A DNA stretch of 64,000 nucleotides from Orobanche coerulescens. Lineage: Eukaryota; Streptophyta; Magnoliopsida; Lamiales; Orobanchaceae. The stretch lies in assembly GCA_033398695.1 (NCBI GenBank), contig CM065803.1, positions 46,305,501-46,369,500 on the forward strand, given 5' to 3'. Made by a program: the position numbers and the translations under genes. How positions within the stretch are numbered: the stretch's first letter is position 1; the number at the start of each line of letters is the position of its first letter. Below are positions 1-8,884 of this stretch, one piece after another. The notes beneath the pieces are model-generated. The model had not been told where the DNA came from, ran no database searches, and saw nothing but the letters and a program-made list of their open reading frames with translations.

Positions 1-115
1 GAATTTCATCCCATTCGTCTTGCGGTATACATCTCCTCACTATCATGTCGGCACATCTCTTAAAAATTAGTGGATCATCCCACATATAGAACTTGATATC
101 ATGTAGGAATTTCTT
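1..115 (-). pseudogene. Athila-1 integrase, N-terminal fragment
   Basis: After the stop at 116-118 the same frame continues with FYMWDDPLIFKRC and VRRCIP. This is the segment that precedes the HHCC zinc-binding domain of Athila integrases; Athila-2 has the matching [13 protein letters not shown] near 27770. The window edge cuts the gene before the zinc-binding histidines. Confidence 0.8.
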
Positions 116-937
116 CTATTGATAATGAGATAAATCCGGGGGTAGCACACCTACGACCAAAACATTAACAATGTCAGCAAACCACGGAAATTTAGCTTCT
201 ATCATAAAAAGCCGCTTGTTCGGAAACTCTTCTTTAATCCCTTCGATCTCGGGATCCTCCTCCTTCTTGTACTCGAGGCGAGATAAGTAGTCAGCCACCA
301 CATTATCACAACCTTTCCTGTCTCGAACTTCCATGTCAAACTCTTGTAAAAGAAGAATCCATCGAATTAGGCGAGGTTTAGAATCTTTCTTTTCGAACAA
401 GTACTTGATAGCTGCGTGTTCCGTGTGTATTATCGTCTTTGTCCCAATTAAGTATGATCGGAACTTATCAAAAGAAAATACCATGGAAAGCATTTCTTTC
501 TCCGTTGTTATGTAATTTTGTTGGGCTCCGTCCAATGTTTTGCTTGCATAATAAATAGCCCGAAAGAGTTTCTCACGACATTGTCCTAACACGGCTCCGA
601 CCCCATAATCACTTGAATCACACATGATCTCAAAAGACTGAGACCAATTCGGTACTACGAGGATAGGAGCACTCACTAATGCCATATTTAAAGTTCCAAA
701 TGCTTGCAAACACTCGTTAGAAAGAATGAAAGCGGTATCTTTTTCTAACAATTTACTCAAAGGTTTAGTGGTTTTTGAAAAATCTTTTATGAATCTCCTA
801 TAAAAACCCGCGAGCCCAAGAAAACTCCTAATTGCTTTTTCATTATTCGGTGGGGGAAGTTTCTCAATGGCGACAATTTTCGCCCTATCAACCTCCAAAC
901 CAGCGGCGGAAACTCTATGGCTTAGGACAATTCCTTC
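116..937 (-). pseudogene. Athila-1 RT thumb/connection and RNase H
   Basis: About 260 codons. [19 protein letters not shown] marks the end of RT; the RNase H follows with [14 protein letters not shown] (first catalytic Asp), [17 protein letters not shown] (Glu), a degenerate third motif TEHAAIKYL where Athila-2 has TDHSAIKYL (Asp to Glu), and [10 protein letters not shown] (last Asp). RNase H removes the RNA strand of the RNA:DNA hybrid during reverse transcription in the particle. The piece is separated from RT by a TAA at 938-940 aligned with a Gln codon of Athila-2 ([10 protein letters not shown]), consistent with CAA to TAA. It ends at a TAG at 116-118. Non-functional as it stands. Confidence 0.88.
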
Positions 938-1819
938 TTACACCATAAAGTGACATTTTTCCCAATTTAGCACGAGATTAGTATATTCACAATGCTGCAA
1001 AACTAAAATGAGATTATGCAAGCAATGATCAAACGAATTTCCAAACACTGAAAAATCATCCATGAATACTTCTATATTTTCGATCAAACCATGAAAGATA
1101 GCCATCATGCAGCGTTGAAAAGTGGCTGGGGCATTACATAAGCCAAACGGCATTATACGATAAGCGTAAATTCCATAAGGACATGTAAAAGCCGTTTTTT
1201 CTTGATCTTCCGGTGTTATGTAGATTTGATTATACCCTGAATATCCATCAAGAAAATAGAAAAATTCATGCCCCGCCAATCTATCAAGCATTTGATCAAT
1301 GAAGGGAAGGGGAAAATAGTCTTTGCGAGTAGCCGCGTTCAAAGCCCTATAGTCTATACACACTCGCCATCCCGTAACTACCCTCATAACAATTAATTCA
1401 TATTTCTCGTCTTTGGTTACGGTCATCCCTCCTTTTTTTGATACAACTTGCGTAGGACTCACCCACTCACTATCAAAAATTGGATATATCATTCCGGCAT
1501 CTAATAGTTTGAGCACTTCCTTTTTCACCACTTCTTTCATTATGGGATTAAGTCTTCGTTGATTTTGCACTTTAGGTTTAAAATTTTCTTCAAGCAAAAT
1601 CCTATGCATGCATATGGAAGGGCTAATTTCCTTCACATCTGAGATAGACCATCCTATAGCCGACTTATGTGCTCTCAATACATGAAGCAATTTATCTAGT
1701 TGAGTATATGAAAGTGAAGAGGATACAATTACCGGATTGGTATTGTTATCATCTAGAAATGCATACTTGAAGTGTTCCGGGAGGGCTTTAAGGTCGAAGA
1801 TTGGTTGAGATACATCCAA
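938..1819 (-). pseudogene. Athila-1 reverse transcriptase
   Basis: About 293 codons of RT, fingers to palm. Visible blocks are [93 protein letters not shown] and the catalytic box [11 protein letters not shown] (FMDD form of YXDD). This order is typical of Athila RT. It is continuous in frame with protease upstream (stop at 1820) and RNase H downstream (stop at 938). The catalytic aspartates are intact, so the stops alone would abolish function. Confidence 0.92.
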
Positions 1820-2386
1820 TTAAGATAAAACGGACCCAAAATTTTGAACCGTGTCATTCGACATGGTCGAGTCGTCCGCCAGCTTGATTTCCGCAACTAC
1901 TTCATGCTCCTCTTTGTCAAAATCATCGGATTTATTAATTTTCGGTTCTTCTTGTAAATAATTCAATTCACAAACATAATCAAATAAGTCAGAATCGTCA
2001 AACTCCAAAGTTGAATCACTAGAAAAACATGAGTTCGTAAGAGCAAACTCTAACGGATCCGAAGACAATGAGTGTAAGATTTTTTTCTTTCTATACGAGC
2101 TTATATGGTCAATAACATTGCAATATTCCATATCATCATGAAATTTCATAGCTTTAAATATAGAAAATAGAACATGCTCATCGTTAACACGTAGTGTTAA
2201 TCCTCCCCTTTCAACATCAATAAGAGCCTTTCCCGCTGCTAAAAACGGACGTCCAAGGATAAGTGGTAGATCTTCATCTTCTTCCATATCAAGAACGACA
2301 AAATCAGCTGGAAATATAAATTTGTTGACTTTTACAAGCACATCTTCAACAATCCCTTTGGGGTGTCTTATGTATCGATCCGCCAA
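1820..2386 (-). pseudogene. Athila-1 protease, C-terminal part
   Basis: Continues the retropepsin begun at the end of the gag frame. PADFVVLDMEEDEDLPLILG and RPFLAAGKALIDVERG are the flap and ILGRPFL regions of Athila proteases, matching Athila-2 at about 25640-25760. The TAA at 2387-2389 lies in an IML-stop-LADR context where Athila-2 has SLQLADR, consistent with CAA to TAA. The C-terminal 80 codons form an acidic linker to RT. Confidence 0.85.
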
Positions 2387-4126
2387 TTATAGCATAATCG
2401 TTGTAGCTTTCATTTTTCCGACACCTAATTTCCTGAAAATAGATAAAGGCATAAGGTTAATCGAAGAACCTAAATCACACAAAGCTTTATCGAATGAAAT
2501 GTTTCCAATGGTGCATGGAACGGTAAAGCTTCCGGGATCCTTAAGCTTTTGAGGTAATTTGCGTTGGATAATAGCGCTACATTCTTCGGTTAGTTTAACC
2601 GTCTCATGCTCTTCCATCTTTCTTTTTCTTGACATCACATCCTTCAAGAATTTTGCATAGTTAGGCATTTGTTCCAAAGCGTCTGTAAAAGGAATATTGA
2701 TATTAATTTTCTTGAAGATATCTAAAAACTTTGCGAATTGTGCATATAACTTTTTCTTTTTGAAATGTTGAGGAAAAGGAAGAGGAACGTTAGGAGTAGA
2801 GTTAGAAGATATTTTAGGCTTCTCAGCCCCCTTGGATGTATCATGCTTCTCTTCTTCCTCTAAAATTTCGATTTGATCCTCCTTGACTCCCTCTTTTTGT
2901 TGGGCCATTGGCATCTTTGGCCTTTCATAATTCGTACCGCTTCTTAAGGTGATCGCTTGACAAGACTCTTTTGGATTCACTTCGGTATTGCTCGGAAATT
3001 GTCCCCGGTGATGTTGACTCCCGAAAACTTTAGCTAATTGTCCAATTTGAGTTTCGAGATTTTTCATTTGAGCTCCTATGGTGGTAGCTAATTGAGTGAC
3101 ATGGCCTTCGATTTTGTCTAATTTTTCCTCATCTCGACTAAATTGGCTTTTTGTCTCCATCATGAAGGTAGCTAGAATATTCTCGAGATTTGACGTCGGC
3201 TTTGCTTCTTCAATTATCTCACCATTCGACACTTTGAATCCGTCCGGTGGTTGCAAGGCATTCTTTGGATTAGCATAGCTAAAATTTTCATGATTTCGGT
3301 TGGAGGGATGGTAGAAGCCCGGTAGTGGATTATTCCAAAAATTGTTGTAATTCCGGTTATTAATGTAATGCGTCTCCTCCAATGGGTCGGACGGTAGTGA
3401 ACTTGAACTTCCTTGAGAAGCTACCTTCGAATCACCTCCTTTTGTTAGAGCTCCCAATTGAGTAGTTAACATCGTCATTTGCGCGGTTAGTGCCTTGATA
3501 GGATCCGAATTGGATATCTCATCCACCCTTCTAATATTTGCTTTTTCCACCGGCCATTGATAGCTATTCATAGCCATTTCTTCTATCAATCCATAAACTT
3601 CTTCAGTGCTCCTTGCTAGCAATGCCCCTCCCGCGGAAGCATCAATAAAATTTCTTGTTTCTCCCATAAGACCATTGTAAAAGAAACACATTTGTTGGTC
3701 TTCTGTGAAACCATGTCGAGGGCATCGCCTTAGTAGATCTTTGAAATGTTCCCAAGCTTCATATAATGGTTCGGAGTCCAGTTGATGAAATTGAGTAATC
3801 TCACTTTTTAGCTTCATTGTCTTGTTGGGTGGGAAAAATTTGAACAAAAACTTTTCGCTCAATTCTTCCCATGTCTTTATACTTCCGGGAGCTAAAGTTC
3901 CAAGCCAATTTCTTGCCTTCTCTCTCAAAGAGAATGGAAACAATCGTAAGCGTATTGCATTATCCGAGACTCCATTCATTTTGATAGTATCACATATTTG
4001 CATGAAATGAGTGAGATGGACATGTGGATCTTTGACAGGAAATCCTCTAAATTGATTTTGTTGAACCATTGAAATTAAGGCGGACTTCAACTCGAAATTT
4101 AGGGCGTTGATTGGAATATGAGTGAT
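2387..4126 (-). pseudogene. Athila-1 Gag and protease active site
   Basis: 567 codons from the Met at 4090, in frame with the N-terminal piece further upstream. Gag capsid motifs are HFMQICDTIKMNGVSDNAIR, LRLFPFSLREKARNWL and WEELSEKFLFKFFPPNKT, followed by a charged, Asn-rich linker. Near the end come FLKDVMSRKRKMEE and the retropepsin active site ALCDLGSSINLMPLS, so gag and pro share a frame. Unlike Athila-2, I see no Cys/His zinc knuckle; the corresponding stretch reads Ser-rich and then NNRNYNNFW. Gag packages the element RNA and forms the virus-like particle. Confidence 0.88.
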
Positions 4127-4393
4127 TCATCCAAAATTTCGGTCCAGTTTTGGTCGGAATCCATCCCGAATTGATTGCACCCTAATTGTTGGATTTTTAA
4201 TCCTTCCGCCCTCGTTGTCTTGGATTATTGCATTCTCGTTCGTGTTGTCCCTTCCCATGTTGTCTCCTGCTATATCCATGTCTTCAAAAAGATCCTTTCT
4301 TAGTTTCCTTGAGGTAGCGCTTGTTCTTCGGGCAAATGCTTCTACTTCCGGGATGAAAGTTTCTAAAGGCACTCGAGATGAACGAGTGTTCAT
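4127..4393 (-). pseudogene. Athila-1 Gag N-terminus
   Basis: 88 codons from the Met at 4393 (MNTRSSRVPLETF) to a TGA at 4127-4129, in frame with the main gag ORF. It is basic at the start and acidic in the middle. Across the stop the frame continues INALNFELKSALISMVQQN, which lines up with the Athila-2 Gag segment around NNFEIKPAIIQMAQ. The stop is therefore a point mutation inside a longer gag. The start codon is a guess; the untranslated leader runs from 4394 to the PBS. Confidence 0.7.
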
Positions 4394-4512
4394 GCACTCC
4401 CTGAGTAAGATTTAAAATTGTACAACATGAGTTATGTAACAAATATAAGAAAATATCTAAAGGAAGACTAGAAACACTTATCATAATATCAACACTAATA
4501 AAAATAAATTAG

Positions 4513-4530
4513 TCCCCGGCAACGGCGCCA
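4513..4530 (-). other. Primer-binding site, tRNA-Asp type (Athila-1)
   Basis: Minus strand reads TGGCGCCGTTGCCGGGGA, the complement of the 3' end of plant tRNA-Asp including CCA. It lies 7 bp inside the LTR edge at 4538. It primes minus-strand synthesis. Confidence 0.92.
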
Positions 4531-5500
4531 AAAACTTGTTCGCTATATTTTTAAACAATCCGCAAGTGTACGAAGTAAATGTAGAAAGCGGCGAGCAAGG
4601 TCGTATTCCACAAAGACTAAATATTCATATTGTATTGAGTACTAGATTATAATGTTCCCAGTTTTATCTAGACGATCGAAAGGTGAATGGATGGTTAATG
4701 AAATAAAATAAAATGATGACAATAAAAGAAAATATCCAAATTAAAGAGAATTGCAAGAGTTTATAAAGGTAGATTCCAAGGCTAGGTTTCCGTTGATTAT
4801 TAAGTTTAGTCGGGATTGGTTCCAAAAAGTTCTAAGTGCGTCTCCAAAATGATAATCACAACAATATTCTAAAGTCTCTCTCGAGATGCATTAAAACGTA
4901 GATTAAACAACCTATAACAATGTCTCCGTCTATTATAAATTATCTAACTCCAAAATGTTCATAAGATTAAACATCATCATAGCTCATCACCGATTTCTCA
5001 ATCTCGTAATTTACTACGTCAAATACTCGAAACCTATTAATGCCTTCTTCTCTCGAATTATGAGCAATTAAGTTAAACATGGAAAAACATTGATCAAGTG
5101 CTCTAACATGAATTAAAACCAAGTATTTGATAAATAAATCACACTAGATATATATAATCATCAATCCCTCAAAACCATAGCAAATCAACGTACTCCCATG
5201 CCCGGAATCTAACGAATAGCCGGACATGGTAATGAAAGAAAGATTAATAATCATCATGTTCATCATGTTCATGCTAAATAAAACAACAAAATGAATAAAA
5301 GATAGGAAGAAGATAAAACTCGGATGGTGTCTTGAGTGAACTCGGATCAAGCCTTCAAGTGTTCTTGAGGTGTTCTTCCTTGGTTTCTTCAAATCTCCTT
5401 ATTTTTGGATGAAAAGCTCTCAATCTTGTGTTTTTCTTCTCTCACCAACTCTCAAAGACTCTTCAAAATCAGAATATCCTCACAAGTCTAGCCAAAGATC

Positions 5501-5512
5501 CTTTTTATAAAG
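5501..5512 (-). promoter_or_regulatory. TATA box of Athila-1 LTR
   Basis: Minus strand CTTTATAAAAAG inside the LTR, with the palindrome array 67-330 bp upstream of it. Position and composition fit a Pol II U3 promoter. Confidence 0.6.
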
Positions 5513-5578
5513 CCAAAATACCATTTTTCTTGTTCAAATCTTGCAAAAATGTCAAAAAGTGATTTTTCCACCGAAAAG

Positions 5579-5831
5579 TGACATGGCCCGTGTCAAATGA
5601 CACGGCCCGTGTCAAATGACACGGCCCGTGTCACACTACTTTAGAAACCGCAGCTGCATCTGGCTAGGTAACCCGACCGTATTTCATGACACGGTCGAGC
5701 CAGTGACACGGCCGTGTCAAATGACACGGCCCGTGTCGTAGTCTCTTCATTTGGCAAAATTGTCTGGGCATGAAACCGGACCGTGTCACCTTGGCACGGT
5801 CAAGCCTGTGACACGACCCGTGTTGGTTCGA
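5579..5831 (-). repeat. Palindrome array TGACACGGCCCGTGTCA in Athila-1 U3
   Basis: Five near-perfect palindromes (starts 5579, 5598, 5617, 5704, 5722). Four are 17 bp (TGACACGG-C-CCGTGTCA, two with one change) and one is 16 bp (TGACACGGCCGTGTCA). Spacing is 18-19 bp within groups. Degenerate half sites (ACCGTGTC, GGCACGGTC, GACACGACCCGTGT) occur to 5831. Confidence 0.9.
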
Positions 5832-6172
5832 TCTTCCGTTTCCACATTGTTTGATATGTATTGGGGTTGAGACTTCGTTCTTTCTTGACAAATGTCCATA
5901 AAATACCTCTAAAATCAATAAAACATACCCAAGCATGATCGAGTCCAATAAACACAATATGAGCACAAATGACACAATTCTACACATTTTAGGATCTTAA
6001 AATCCGGAAAAGCTTTGCAAAAATATGTGTAAAAATGAGTGTTATCACCTTACTCGGATCTGAAGGCATTTCACCTGATAAGATTTCCTTTCTAGTTTTG
6101 TTCGATCAGTACATTCAAAATTTTTCGTAATAGACTTTTATTAAAACACTACAAGCTTTCCTCAACACTTCT

Positions 6173-6709
6173 TCATACAAAATATTTTTTTAAGTGGCAT
6201 ATGTTCCAAGGTCTTTTGATGGGCTGTCCCTCCATATCCTCGAGCTCATAAGCTCCCCCTGCATAAATTTGGATTACCTTGTAAGGGCCTTCCCAGTTCA
6301 GCTCCAGTTTTCCTATTTTTCTGAGGGCATCAGCTCGCCTAAGCACCAAGTCGCCGACTTGGAACTGTCTCTTCCTTACCCTTTTGTCATGAGTTGCTTT
6401 TGTCAAGCTTTCATATCTTTCTGTTCGTGCTGCGGCCATTTCTCTTCTTTCTTCTATGGTGTCCAACGCCTCCCTCATCATTTCTTCGTTTTCCTCCTCG
6501 TTGAACCACCGAACCCGATGTGACATTTCCCCGACCTCTGCCAGGATGACAGGTTCGGACCCATATACCATATTGAAGGGTGTTTCCCCCATTGATGATC
6601 TAGGTGTGGTTCGGTATGACCATAGCACCGAGCTAAGTTCATCCACCCATCCTCCTCCGGCCTTGTCTAAGCGGGTTTTGATCCCTTGCAAGATTGTTCT
6701 GTTAGTTAC
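6173..6709 (-). pseudogene. Tat-1 integrase, C-terminal part
   Basis: The piece following the stop at 6710. WSYRTTPRSSMGETPFNMVY is the segment just after the catalytic core, then a charged helix with ARTERYESLTKATHDKRVR. A GPY/F-type module follows: FQVGDLVLRRADAL and LELNWEGPYKVIQIY, ending in HLKKYFV. There is no chromodomain, as expected for Tat. Integrase joins the cDNA ends to the host chromosome in the nucleus. 6048-6172 to its left is AT-rich 3' untranslated sequence with no ORF. Confidence 0.88.
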
Positions 6710-7135
6710 CTACACCTGTCCATTGGTCTGCGGGTGAGCTACCGCGGCGAACCTTTGTTTAATGTGCATCCCCTTGCACCAGGACTGGGTTCTTTTCCCA
6801 TTGAATTGAGTTCCATTATCTGAGATAAGTATTTGAGGCGCTCTGTACCTGTAGCAAATGTGGTTAAACAGAAAGCTTATGATTCTTTGCTCAGTGATGG
6901 TAGCCACGGGCTCGGCCTCTACCCACTTGCTGAAGTAGTCTATGGCTACTACTAAAAATTTCCTTCCTTCCAAGCCAGGTGTAAACTGCCCCATGATATC
7001 GATTCCCCATTTAGAAAAAGGGCAGGGTGCTCCCATGGTGATCATATTTTCCGCTGGGATGTGTATCAAGGGTGCGTGTATTTGACATTTTTGGCACCGC
7101 TTAACCATCTCCACCGCCTTCTTTCTCATTGTCGG
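6710..7135 (-). pseudogene. Tat-1 integrase catalytic core
   Basis: RCQKCQIHAP is the Cys pair of the zinc-binding domain. The core has KWGIDIMGQFTPG and VVAIDYFSKWVEAEP (first Asp), ILISDNGTQFNGK (second Asp) and AHPQTNGQV. The codon after this motif, where Glu of the DDE triad normally follows, is TAG at 6710-6712. It is in frame with the C-terminal part. Inactive by this stop. Confidence 0.88.
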
Positions 7136-7522
7136 TCAGAAAAAGCCAGCTCTTAGTGTTTTACTAATTAGCGCCCTTCCTTTGGTATGATCACCGCAAC
7201 ACCCTTCATGGATTTCTTCCAGTATACCCCGCCCCTCTTCTTCCGAGATGTAACTCAGGTATGGATCGAGGTAGGATCTCTTGTATAATTTATCATTAAT
7301 GCAACAGAATCTCGCTGCCCTCCGTACAATTTTGGCTCTCTTGCCTTTCATTTGGTAGTTCTGCTCTTCTCAGGTTTGCCAACAAAGGAGTTCGCCAGTC
7401 CACTATCTCGCTCATCTCCATCACCTGTTTCGTGATGCTACTCCGGGCTGCTCCTAAAATCGTTACTGTCCGTGAGCGACAATCCACCAAAGAGCTTCCC
7501 ATTTTTGCTAAGTAATCAGCTT
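7136..7522 (-). pseudogene. Tat-1 RNase H end and integrase zinc-binding domain
   Basis: The right half, in a shifted frame, holds the end of the second RNase H (IPRAENVKADYLAKMGSSL, last catalytic Asp). The left half returns to the pol frame with RFCCINDKLYKRSYLDPYL, EIHEGCCGDHTKGRALISK and TLRAGFF, the HH part of the HHCC zinc-binding domain. Two compensating frameshifts between about 7351 and 7523 are needed to read through; a stop follows RAGFF. Confidence 0.78.
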
Positions 7523-7963
7523 TTACATTTTCCGCCCTAGGAATATCCATTCCCCTAGTTTTTTGGCGGCCTCTTTCACTTCTTCGACATACTTCTTCAT
7601 CCGCTCCTCATTTATCTCAAATTTTCCTCCTACATGCTGTGTGACCAGTTGAGAATCAGAATAAGCTATAAGTTGTTGCGCACCCAAGTCTATTCCCAGC
7701 TGCATTCTTTTAACCAGCGCTTCATACTCGGCCTCATTGCTAGAGGCATTGAAATCGAATTTTACGGCATACTCTAGTTGTTCGCCCTCCGGGGTAGTGA
7801 GGACTATCCCTGCCCCGGAGCCACCGGTCATTGCTGATCCATACAGATGTAGTAGCCACTGCCCTTCCGGTAGCGATGGTGTGGCCCCCTCTTGGATGAA
7901 ATCTGCTAGGGCCTGAGCTTTGATCGTCGTTCTTGGTTCATACTCCATGTCATATTCCCCCAT
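7523..7963 (-). pseudogene. Tat-1 second (archaeal-type) RNase H
   Basis: About 146 codons: linker YDMEYEPRTTIKAQALADFI, then WLLHLYGSAMTGGSGAGIVL, SSNEAEYEALVKRMQLGIDL and AYSDSQLVTQHVGGKFE. This is the additional RNase H of Tat elements. The first motif normally carries Asp (VDGS); here it reads LYGS, so one catalytic Asp is lost. The Glu (NEAEYEAL) and the next Asp (YSDSQ) remain. Confidence 0.85.
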
Positions 7964-8017
7964 CTCTACCGCCCATTTTACCAGGCGACCTAACGCATTA
8001 GGTCACCCTAGTGTCTC

Positions 8018-8364
8018 TCTTAAGGGCAAGTTGGTTCGAAGTTTAATTCGGTGGGCTAGGAAATATGGCGTCAATCGCCGAGATGTAACTACTAATGCCA
8101 GTGCTCCCTTCTCTAGCTCGGAGTATTAGCTCGGTGTTTCTAAGAGAAGAAGAGAACAAGCAAAAGCCTATCTTAAGGGCAAGTTGGTTCGAAGTTTTAT
8201 TCGGTGGGCTAGGAAATATGGCGTCAATCGCCGAGATGTAACTACTAATGCCAGTGCTCCCTTCTCTAGCTCGGAGTAGTTCCGTTCTGCCCCTTGCAAA
8301 ATTCGTCTTGTATAATAGATAGGCTTTTGCTTGTTCTCTTCTTGTCTTAGCAAGACCGAGCTAA
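8018..8364. repeat. Duplication-inversion-duplication scar in Tat-1 pol
   Basis: A 108-bp segment occurs twice in direct orientation (8018-8125 and 8171-8278), nearly identical. Between them lies a 47-bp segment (8126-8172) that is the reverse complement, with three mismatches, of 8318-8364. The order is A, inverted B, A, 39-bp spacer, B. It interrupts the coding frame between the two RNase H domains. Confidence 0.92.
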
Positions 8365-8816
8365 CCGCCCCCTCTCCTACGAATAAGTAGAGTATGAGCT
8401 CCTCTCCTGGTATTGGTTTGGTGAGCAGAGGCAGCTCGGCCAAATACTCCTTTAATTTTTCGAAAGCTGTTTGTGCTTCGGAGGTCCATTCGAATTTGTT
8501 CCCTTTTCTTAAGAGTTTAAAAAATGGGAATCCCTTCTCGGCTGAGCGTGATATGAATCGGCTCAGCCCCGCCATTCTCCCTGTTAGTACTTGGATATCT
8601 TTGATGTTTTTTGGAGGATTCATTTGTAATACTGCTTTGACCTTTTCCGGGTTGACTTCGATTCCTTGCTCTGTGACCACGTATCCCAGAAATTTTCCTG
8701 ATTTTACTCCAAAAGAACACTTCGATGGGTTGAGTTTCATTCCGTACGTGCGCAGATTTTCGAACGTTTCTTCTAGATCTTTGATATGCTCTCCTGCCTT
8801 TGCACTTTTTACTAGC
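8279..8816 (-). pseudogene. Tat-1 RT C-terminus and first RNase H
   Basis: Continues the RT cut at 8821 by Tekay-1. It reads MKLNPSKCSFGVKSGKFLGY, EVNPEKVKAVLQMNPPKNIK, LTGRMAGLSRFISRSAEKG and then FEWTSEAQTAFEKLKEYLAE. A degenerate RNase H follows (LILYLFVGEGAVSSVLLRQE, KPIYYTRRILQGAERNYSEL, LEKGALALVVTSRRLTPYF). The start-like Met at 8818 is created by the Tekay-1 junction and is not a real start. The frame continues left into the duplicated segment and then stops. Confidence 0.88.
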
Positions 8817-8821
8817 ATATC

Positions 8822-8884
8822 TGTAACACCCCCAAACCACTCGGGAATATTACAGCGCCGTAGACCCTCTCCATGAGGATCTAC
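8822..8884 (-). repeat. Inverted U5 end of Tekay-1, outer 63 bp
   Basis: Reverse complement of the last about 63 bp of the Tekay-1 LTR (compare 20720-20782 and 40931-40993) with few differences. It continues at 18541 after Tekay-2. It contains the U5 hairpin (8860-8884). The last 5 bp, TCTAC, are the Tekay-2 target duplication. Confidence 0.92.

Larger units (their letters stand above)
1..6047 (-). mobile_element. Athila-1: Ty3/gypsy retrotransposon (Athila-like), 5' part
   Basis: Minus-strand element read from its 5' LTR at 6047 leftwards through PBS, gag, PR, RT, RNase H and the first residues of integrase, where the window ends. Athila assignment rests on a primer site complementary to tRNA-Asp, a Gag of the 'ICDTIKMNG...LRLFPFSL' type, protease motif DLGSSINLMP and RT motif FMDDFSVFG. 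All coding parts from 4393 to 1 lie in one frame, broken by five in-frame stops (4127, 2387, 1820, 938, 116) and no frameshift that I can see. The 3' LTR and left flank are outside the window. The right flank is Tat-1, so it probably inserted in the Tat-1 3' untranslated region; the candidate TSD would be CCTTA at 6048-6052 (unconfirmed). Confidence 0.9.
4538..6047 (-). repeat. Athila-1 5' LTR
   Basis: About 1,510 bp in minus orientation, beginning TGATAACACTCATTTTTACA at 6047 and ending in GCGAACA at 4538, followed by AGTTTT and the PBS. It contains a TATA box (5501-5512) and an array of GACACGG-type palindromes. No coding sequence is seen; short ORFs here are chance. Boundaries come from the TG...CA ends and the PBS; the partner LTR is outside the window. 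Confidence 0.82.

Noticed and set aside
5144..5392. Minus ORF in the Athila-1 LTR.
   Set aside because: Lies in a non-coding LTR, low complexity, no domain and no counterpart in other elements.
8168..8170. Start codons at element junctions (8818, 40939 end, 58529) as real gene ends.
   Set aside because: These ORF ends are created by insertion borders: translation at 8818 and 40939-40993 runs into Tekay-1, and 58529 lies in the Copia-2 LTR.
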